A DNA stretch of 47,903 nucleotides from an uncultured Bacteroidales bacterium (lineage in GTDB: Bacteria > Bacteroidota > Bacteroidia > Bacteroidales > UBA932). Shown piece by piece: positions 42,423 to 47,903 of this stretch (positions within the stretch are counted from its first letter, which is position 1; each line of letters opens with the position of its first letter). A model generated the notes under the pieces. It had not been told where the DNA came from, did no database searches, and worked only from the letters and a program-made list of their open reading frames with translations. The position numbers and the translations under genes were made by a program. The DNA lies in NCBI GenBank assembly GCA_900316045.1, contig ONBM01000020.1, positions 1 to 47,903 on the forward strand, written 5' to 3'.

Positions 42423-43343
42423 TCACTTGACTTTACCGATGAGGTCAAGAACTTCTTCCCTGGTCGGGATTGAAGGCTGAGCTCCTTTTCGCATCACCGA
42501 AATGGAAGATGCGGCGGTAGCGAACAACATTGCGTCCGAAATCGACTTGCCTTCGGAAAGAGCGACGCATAGCGCCCCGCAATAGACATCCCCTGCCGCT
42601 GTGGTATCTACGGCCTTCTGAGGAATGGCAGGCACATGGACGCATCCTTCAGAATTCACCAGACATGAACCCTTAGAGCCAATCGTCAGGATGACGTTTT
42701 TGACGCCTGCCCTCAGAAGCTTTTCTGCAGCTCGCATTTTGCTTTCCTGATCAGTTATGCGGATGCCTGTGAGTATCTCGCACTCTGTCTCGTTGGGTAC
42801 GATGATGTAGAGCTTCGAGAGAAGGCTCTCGCTGATTTTCGTCCCTGGCGCAGGATTCAGAATCACCTTGACTCCTTTGGCACATGCCTTTCCGGCTGCA
42901 TATTCAACGATAGGCATAGGAATTTCAAGCTGCATGAGTAAGAAATCGGCAGATTCGAGCAAAGCCTCCGCTTTGTCGATGTCTTCTTTGCTCATGTTGT
43001 AATTAGCACCCGAGGACACCGTAATCGCATTCTCCGCATTGTCATCCACTACTATCATCGCTACTCCTGAATGAGCGGAGTGGTCAATGGCGACATGGCT
43101 CACATCAAGCCCAGCTGCTTTATAGCCTTCCAGCGACATGCGCCCGTACTCATCATCTCCCACCCTGGCTATGAATGAGGCATTCCCTCCAAGCTTAGCT
43201 ACCGTGACCGCCTGGTTGGCTCCCTTCCCTCCCGGATTTACGAAATAGTCCTCGCCAATGACGGTTTCCCCGGGAGACGGGATTTTGTGGGTGCGAACGA
43301 CCAGGTCAGTATTTGAACTTCCTACAATTACGATCCTTGACAT
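42423..43343 (-). CDS. rbsK: Ribokinase
   Basis: A 306-aa PfkB-family kinase that phosphorylates ribose to ribose-5-phosphate. The ATG at 43343 (MSRIVIVGSSNTDLVV) is chosen over an upstream in-frame Met because it starts at the first strand of the fold and leaves room for the promoter-operator. The PfkB signatures NPGGKGANQA and DTTAAGDVYCG (catalytic Asp in AAGD) are present, and NEEE-like NETECEI follows the family pattern for ribokinase. It is the first gene of a minus-strand run with the transporter and the nucleoside hydrolase. A LacI-type operator lies 57 bases upstream. Confidence 0.9.
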   Translation of the reverse strand: MSRIVIVGSSNTDLVVRTHKIPSPGETVIGEDYFVNPGGKGANQAVTVAKLGGNASFIARVGDDEYGRMSLEGYKAAGLDVSHVAIDHSAHSGVAMIVVDDNAENAITVSSGANYNMSKEDIDKAEALLESADFLLMQLEIPMPIVEYAAGKACAKGVKVILNPAPGTKISESLLSKLYIIVPNETECEILTGIRITDQESKMRAAEKLLRAGVKNVILTIGSKGSCLVNSEGCVHVPAIPQKAVDTTAAGDVYCGALCVALSEGKSISDAMLFATAASSISVMRKGAQPSIPTREEVLDLIGKVK

Positions 43344-43400
43344 ACATTTGATTCTAAAAACGTTGACACTACGACTTGCTTTGCGTGCTATTGCTTGTGG

Positions 43401-43420
43401 TTGCACAATCGTTTGTGCAA
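43401..43420. promoter_or_regulatory. LacI-type operator in the rbsK-lacI divergent region
   Basis: TTGCACAATCGTTTGTGCAA has perfect 8-base arms (TTGCACAA and TTGTGCAA) around TCGT. The central AATCGTTT is the pattern of LacI/PurR-family operators (a CG step between A- and T-rich halves). It lies between ribokinase (minus) and the LacI gene (plus). On the minus strand a -7-like TAATATTG (43425-43418) overlaps the left end of the operator, so binding would block rbsK transcription. Confidence 0.75.
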
Positions 43421-43505
43421 TATTATCAAATATTTTTAACAAAAGAAATACTTTCACGTTTTTTTTGTACTTTTATGATGAAAATCAAAAAAAACAGAAC
43501 CACTG

Positions 43506-44519
43506 ATGAGTAACGAAACCCTGCTGACAATTGCACAAAGAACTGGCTATTCCATCTCAACCGTATCAAGAGTATTGAGCGGAAACGCTAAGAAATACAG
43601 GATAGGAGACAAAACCGTAGAAATAATAAAAGAGGAGGCAAGGAAGTGCCACTACACTCCCAGCCTGCTTGCCAAAGGGTTGCGCAACAAAGAGACGAAC
43701 ACCATAGGACTGCTGATTCCGAGCCTAGAAAATTATTTCTTCTCGAACCTTGCAAGCACGGTAATCACTGAAGCCACTGTCTTCGGATACACTGTCATCA
43801 TCGTCTGCACTCAGGAAAAAGAGCAGAATGAGGCAGAATGCCTGCGCCAACTTATGTCCAGGCGGGTAGACGGGATAGTCGCAGTTCCGTCAGGACATTC
43901 ACCGAAGGAATTCGAGATGATTGCAGAGCAAGTCCCGATAATCCTGATCGACCGCTATTTCGAGTCTTCCTCGCTCCCGTACATCTGCACTGACAACTAC
44001 TGCGGTGCTCTCATGGCCACCGAATACCTTATTAACCATGGCCACAAACGTATCACTTGCATACAGGGTCCTCCTTTCCAGACCCCTGTGCGCGAGAGGG
44101 TGCGCGGATACAACGATGCCTTGAAAAACGCTGGGCTTTCGGAATATTCCAATGTGGCTGGCGAGGACTTCACGATCCAGAATGGTTACATAGAGACGAA
44201 GCTCGTGCTCAGCTACAACGACAGGCCGACCGCTATCCTGGCGCTCAGCAATACGATTCTGCTTGGTGCGATAAAGGCCATAAGCGAATCGCAGATGAAA
44301 ATATCCGATGACATATCCATCATATCGTTTGATAACAACCAATTCCTAGACTACATGACCCCGTCGATCACCAGAATCGAGCAACCTATCCAGGAAATAG
44401 GAATACTCGCAATCAGGACAATCGTAAAGCGCATCCACGGGAACTCGGCGCCGGAGCATAACAGCATACAGCTCATGCCTAGGATCATCGTCGGAGATTC
44501 AGTGAAGAACCTCAAATAA
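43506..44519 (+). CDS. LacI family transcriptional regulator
   Basis: A 337-aa regulator. The HTH is TLLTIAQRTGYSISTVSRVL (about 5-24) with the hinge YTPSLLAKGLR, followed by a periplasmic-binding-protein-like sensor domain (IGLLIPSLENYFFSNL, VDGIVAVPSG, RITCIQGP). The effector is probably ribose or a related sugar, by its place in the locus. It faces away from ribokinase, with the operator between them, so it likely represses both itself and the rbsK-transporter-nucleoside hydrolase genes. It ends opposite a second SusD gene. Confidence 0.9.
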   Translation: MSNETLLTIAQRTGYSISTVSRVLSGNAKKYRIGDKTVEIIKEEARKCHYTPSLLAKGLRNKETNTIGLLIPSLENYFFSNLASTVITEATVFGYTVIIVCTQEKEQNEAECLRQLMSRRVDGIVAVPSGHSPKEFEMIAEQVPIILIDRYFESSSLPYICTDNYCGALMATEYLINHGHKRITCIQGPPFQTPVRERVRGYNDALKNAGLSEYSNVAGEDFTIQNGYIETKLVLSYNDRPTAILALSNTILLGAIKAISESQMKISDDISIISFDNNQFLDYMTPSITRIEQPIQEIGILAIRTIVKRIHGNSAPEHNSIQLMPRIIVGDSVKNLK

Positions 44520-44525
44520 AGTGAA

Positions 44526-44555
44526 GAGGGCATGTCATTGTTTTGACACGCCCTC
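44526..44555. terminator. Hairpin between convergent lacI and susD genes
   Basis: GAGGGCATGTC (44526-44536) pairs with GACACGCCCTC (44545-44555) with one G-T wobble around an 8-base loop. T-rich sequence follows on the minus strand but there is no long run. It probably serves both directions. Confidence 0.55.
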
Positions 44556-44586
44556 CCGAAATAATCGTCCAGCAGAACCAGAACTC

Positions 44587-46389
44587 TTAGCGCATTGTCG
44601 GGTCGAAAGTACCTGAACCCCAGCCGATGTTCTGTTTTAGATTACTATTCTCCTGCAGGACTAGGGTCTGGAGAGGGAAAAAGTAAAAACTCTCATCAAT
44701 GATGAAAACTTTCTCAAGATTCGGAGTCTCCGGAACCTGATGCAGGACATATCTGAAATTATCTGTAGAAAGCTCATACTTGGCGACTTTCTGCTTTGCC
44801 ACATTCAAGTCCATATCTGTGCCGTCCTCGTTTATTGCGATTGCCTCTAGTCCATGCTTCGTGAACCCGTTAAGTTGCATCATGTTACGGGTACGCCGCA
44901 GATCCCAGAACCGATGCCCCTCAAAACAAAGCTCAATGTTTCTCTCATCAAGAATAGCTTGGCGTATCTGCTCTCTGTTCCCGACTTTCAAACCGAACAA
45001 TCCATCTGTCCCTTCCTCAATGCCAGCACGCTTGCGAATCTGCTTAAGCATGTCCACCGCTTCATCGGAATGCCCGGTCTCATTTGCAGCCTCGGCGTAG
45101 ATGAACATAACCTCCGGCAGTCTCATGAGAATGAAATCGATATCGTAATTTATCACAGTAGCCTGAGTAAGGCTCAAGTCAGCCGCTTTATAATTATAGA
45201 AGCCCGTGTACACGTCGTTGTTCACTGCATTCACATGAGCAGCAGGGTTGGTTCCGTACTGGTCATCCCCGTCAGATAGTCCAAGAGCGTTGTATTGCCT
45301 GTAACCAGCAGGTTTCCCTGCTACAGGGTATTCCCTTCCATTATAAGTTATCACCTCGTAGAAGCGAGGGTCCCTGTTCTTCCAGAAACTCTGCATAAAA
45401 GCATCTTCACTGGCGACATAATACTTTCCTGCCGGATCGTCATATCTTCTGCCATCCTGCATTGGGAATTCCTTTACGAACTCCCACGTAGGATTTGATG
45501 TGTTGGTGCCTCGGCTGCAAGACTGAGGCATCGTGGCAGTAGCCCACCCGGACACCTTGTCAGGATTGGAATTAACGACAGCGAAAACCACCTCCGGTCC
45601 TTGTTCCTGCAGCCAGATATCCGAATAGCTATCCGTCAGCTTTATGCCCTGGGCAATGCAAAATTCATATGCGTCCTTGGCTGCGTCATAGGCATCGTCC
45701 CAATAATTATTGTCATACATGTGACTAGGATTGAACTGAGGAGATGCCCTGAGGAGAAGCGTTTTCGCTTTCCAGGCCTTTGCGAAGCACTTGTCAATTC
45801 TGCCATAGTCCGTGGACCCGGCAGCATTCTTGTCCGGAAGAAGAAGAATGGCTTTGTCCAAGTCATCGACCATGAACTGGAAACATTCCGCAGATGTATT
45901 CCTCTGTACAAGAAGGTCATCTTTCTTATAATCTTGAGGAACCTTGATATATGGGACTCCACCATGATATATCACCATCCAGTAATACATGTAAGCCCTC
46001 ATGAAATATACCTGTCCGAGAAGTCCGTCCACAACATCTTTCTCAAGATCACTCTTCTCCAGCATCTGAATAGCCTCGTTGATATCCCTGATTTCGGAAT
46101 ATGTCCATCTCTTGTAGTCACTTCCCGATTCGGTGATGTAGCCAAGCTTCCAAGGAATGCCCTGAAGTTCGTCCGAGTTTTGGTCAGCACTCGAATTCCA
46201 ATTCGGGAAGCATTCGGCATACAGGTTATTGACATACGCCGTGGCAAGGTTGGCATCGCTCCAGACCATGGACTCATCATAGCTTTCTCTGTTTGTTATG
46301 TCCAAAGAATTACATGCTGCTAGAATAAGGCAGAAAGCGGTTATGCCTAGCGCAGGTTTCATGAATATATTAATGATTTTCATGCTCAT
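44587..46389 (-). CDS. susD: SusD/RagB family glycan-binding lipoprotein (second pair)
   Basis: A 600-aa lipoprotein (lipobox LILAAC, Cys26). Conserved parts include YVNNLYAECFPNW near the N-terminus, RAYMYYWMVIYHGGVP, and the C-terminal segment LPEVMFIYAEAANETGHSDEAVDMLKQIRKRAG with ERNIELCFEGHRFWDLRRT. It is quite different from the first SusD in this window, so it likely binds a different ligand. It is 5 bases after the susC-like gene. Confidence 0.93.
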   Translation of the reverse strand: MSMKIINIFMKPALGITAFCLILAACNSLDITNRESYDESMVWSDANLATAYVNNLYAECFPNWNSSADQNSDELQGIPWKLGYITESGSDYKRWTYSEIRDINEAIQMLEKSDLEKDVVDGLLGQVYFMRAYMYYWMVIYHGGVPYIKVPQDYKKDDLLVQRNTSAECFQFMVDDLDKAILLLPDKNAAGSTDYGRIDKCFAKAWKAKTLLLRASPQFNPSHMYDNNYWDDAYDAAKDAYEFCIAQGIKLTDSYSDIWLQEQGPEVVFAVVNSNPDKVSGWATATMPQSCSRGTNTSNPTWEFVKEFPMQDGRRYDDPAGKYYVASEDAFMQSFWKNRDPRFYEVITYNGREYPVAGKPAGYRQYNALGLSDGDDQYGTNPAAHVNAVNNDVYTGFYNYKAADLSLTQATVINYDIDFILMRLPEVMFIYAEAANETGHSDEAVDMLKQIRKRAGIEEGTDGLFGLKVGNREQIRQAILDERNIELCFEGHRFWDLRRTRNMMQLNGFTKHGLEAIAINEDGTDMDLNVAKQKVAKYELSTDNFRYVLHQVPETPNLEKVFIIDESFYFFPLQTLVLQENSNLKQNIGWGSGTFDPTMR

Positions 46390-46394
46390 GTCAA

Positions 46395-47903
46395 TTAAAA
46401 AGTGAAGTTAAGTCCGAAAGTAAAAGTTTTCATCAGAGGATATGAATCGTAATATTCCTGTTCCGGATCAAGGAATTCCGTAACGTCCGAGATTACGAAC
46501 AGATTCGTCGCATTGAAGAATACCTGCGCACGATCTATGTGAAGAAAGCGGCTCACGACATTTGGAAGTTCATAGCCAACATTCAAATTCTTGAGGCGAA
46601 GGTAGGCACCGTTACGCATCCAGAAACTGCTATTGCCGGCTCCGGACTCATACCAGCTCTTTCCGATGATTCTTGGATATACGCCATTCGGATTATTGTC
46701 CGGATCATAGACCTTGTCACTCGTCCAGATCGGGAAATATGGCCTGACTGCTCCTCCATGCTGATAGAAACCGCCATCGACCCCGCCGACCATCCGGTCA
46801 TAGAAGCCCACGCCCTGGAAATGCACATCTAACGAGATGCCTTTCCAGCTTACGCTTCCTCCGAACCCGTAATTCAAGCGTGGAGTCGGATTTTTCGAGA
46901 GCAGGTTATATGCATCGTTATTGTCCACTTTGCCATCGGGACCTTTAGAATACCCGTCGCCTCTGGTGTCCTTGAAAAGAATACCTCCAAGATAAGGGTC
47001 GCGTCCAAATTGCTTGAATCCTTTGGCTTTCAATGCCTCAACCTCGGCGGGGTCCGTCAGCAGGTGGTCGGCCTCCAATCCTATCAGACGATTGTCAGGA
47101 AGGCCGACTCGCGACAAATCATGAAGATTTCCTCCTTCCTGATACAGAGGAGATTCGTCAATCTTATCCCACCTGTCTCTGGCATATCCGAGGTTCACGT
47201 ATGTCGAATAGGAAATTTCGCCGTTTGCGGCATCATCTCTCCAAGACAGAGTAACTTCGCCTCCTCTCCATGATCTTTGAGCGTAATTCTCTGGTGCGAG
47301 ATCTCTACCATAAGTACTTGGAAGAGAGACAGTCCTAGGGCCAAGGATATTATCCTCCTTACGGTAGAATCCATCGACGGATCCTGAGAGACGCCCCCCA
47401 AGTAACGTGAAATCAATTCCTCCGTTATATGTGTGAGAGGTTGCCCACGTAAGTCTTGTGTTCGGAGTGTCACCGGCGACGATAGTATTTGCGAGAGAAT
47501 TGCCGAAAATATATTCCGAACCTACCTCATATTTCTGGACGTATGAGAAATCGCCTATCTCTTCGCCTTTGACGTCCAGGTCATTTCCTGTAGTACCATA
47601 AGAGAACCTGACCTTGAGATTGTCCAGCCAGTCGCGGGTGTTCTTCATGAAAGATTCCTCGCTTATTCTCCATGCTCCAGAGAATGATGGGAAGAAGCCC
47701 CAGCGATGGCCTTTTGGGAACAAGTCATTGCCATCGTACCGGAAAGAGAACTCAGCAATATATTTTTCTGCGTAATTATAGTTGAAACGACCAATCATAG
47801 AGAGGCGACCTCCCGTATATTCCATGGCATCTCCCCAGCGATTCTTCGTGTCCTGAGAGAATGCGAACATCTGGTCGATGTACGTAGTCGGGTACTCGCC
47901 TTT
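46395..47903 (-). CDS. susC: SusC/RagA family transporter (second pair), 5' end outside the window
   Basis: The C-terminal 502 residues of a SusC-like TonB-dependent transporter. The frame is open to the window end (the internal Met at 47870 is not the start); the plug and N-terminus are missing. Barrel segments such as WRISEESFMKNTRDWLDNLK and FSYGTTGNDLDVK, and the terminal FGLNFTF, are typical. With the SusD gene it makes a second uptake pair in the locus. Any operator for the LacI regulator upstream of this gene lies outside the window. Confidence 0.92.
   Translation of the reverse strand, partial: KGEYPTTYIDQMFAFSQDTKNRWGDAMEYTGGRLSMIGRFNYNYAEKYIAEFSFRYDGNDLFPKGHRWGFFPSFSGAWRISEESFMKNTRDWLDNLKVRFSYGTTGNDLDVKGEEIGDFSYVQKYEVGSEYIFGNSLANTIVAGDTPNTRLTWATSHTYNGGIDFTLLGGRLSGSVDGFYRKEDNILGPRTVSLPSTYGRDLAPENYAQRSWRGGEVTLSWRDDAANGEISYSTYVNLGYARDRWDKIDESPLYQEGGNLHDLSRVGLPDNRLIGLEADHLLTDPAEVEALKAKGFKQFGRDPYLGGILFKDTRGDGYSKGPDGKVDNNDAYNLLSKNPTPRLNYGFGGSVSWKGISLDVHFQGVGFYDRMVGGVDGGFYQHGGAVRPYFPIWTSDKVYDPDNNPNGVYPRIIGKSWYESGAGNSSFWMRNGAYLRLKNLNVGYELPNVVSRFLHIDRAQVFFNATNLFVISDVTEFLDPEQEYYDSYPLMKTFTFGLNFTF

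Noticed and set aside
43344..43457. N-terminal extension of ribokinase to 43457
   Set aside because: It would cover the operator at 43401-43420 and adds residues before the first strand of the PfkB fold.
1..47903. GAATAT excess as a simple codon effect
   Set aside because: The word appears in all three phases and equally as its reverse complement, so a preference for one codon does not account for it. A codon-pair effect is not excluded.

Overview
The window looks like a chromosomal piece of a gut- or rumen-type member of the order Bacteroidales, probably from an uncultured lineage. The signs are two SusC/SusD pairs, two GH106 alpha-L-rhamnosidases, a family of His-rich CzcCBA-type efflux genes, lipoproteins with short Bacteroidetes-style signal peptides, and promoters of the Bacteroidetes form (TTG or TTTG, then 18-21 nt, then TAnnTTTG) with no Shine-Dalgarno sequences. 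I could not assign a genus. No rRNA, tRNA or convincing CRISPR array was seen.

Layout. 1-1617: a REP-associated-type Y1 (HUH) transposase with a hairpin just before its start, followed by two long palindromic elements and short direct repeats. 1618-5816: an envelope sugar cluster (DPM/ArnC-like GT2, a double LAB_N membrane protein, an ArnT-like GT39, UDP-glucuronate 4-epimerase). 5817-8844: a UvrA2-type ABC protein lying between two fragments of an AraC-family sequence; this block looks foreign. 8889-12651: a GNAT, a DnaQ-like exonuclease and the helicase HrpB. 12654-13625: a lipoprotein thioredoxin plus a MarR regulator, with two near-identical palindromes around their promoter. 13703-17984: an NfnAB-type flavin/Fe-S pair with PrsW, then RidA and a ZIP metal transporter. 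18038-24120 (minus): an RND heavy-metal efflux operon headed by a His/Cys-rich DUF6769-type protein. 24361-26770: FtsH and a small GNAT-fold protein.

26779-47903 is one large polysaccharide/nucleoside utilisation region. It holds two GH106 enzymes, two alpha/beta hydrolases (one frameshifted), a complete SusC/SusD pair, a lipoprotein nucleoside hydrolase, a GRP-type sugar transporter, a ribokinase, a LacI regulator with a clear operator, and a second SusD/SusC pair cut by the window end. The nucleoside hydrolase, transporter, ribokinase and SusCD set resembles the ribose utilisation (rus) locus of Bacteroides thetaiotaomicron, here joined to rhamnosidases. The proposed flow is: glycan or glycoside binding and import by SusCD, removal of rhamnose and ester groups in the periplasm or at the surface, release of ribose by the nucleoside hydrolase, uptake by the transporter, and phosphorylation by ribokinase.

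Signals not explained by the genes: (1) 65-66 bp palindromic elements, similar to one another, near the transposase and again 30 kb away at 31.1 kb; (2) the word GAATAT/ATATTC, which I counted by eye about 115 times, several-fold more than base composition predicts, on both strands and in all three codon phases, yet absent from about 5.65-8.85 kb; (3) matched palindromes around the thioredoxin-marR promoter; (4) -7 elements only 4-6 nt from the start codon at several genes, suggesting leaderless messages.
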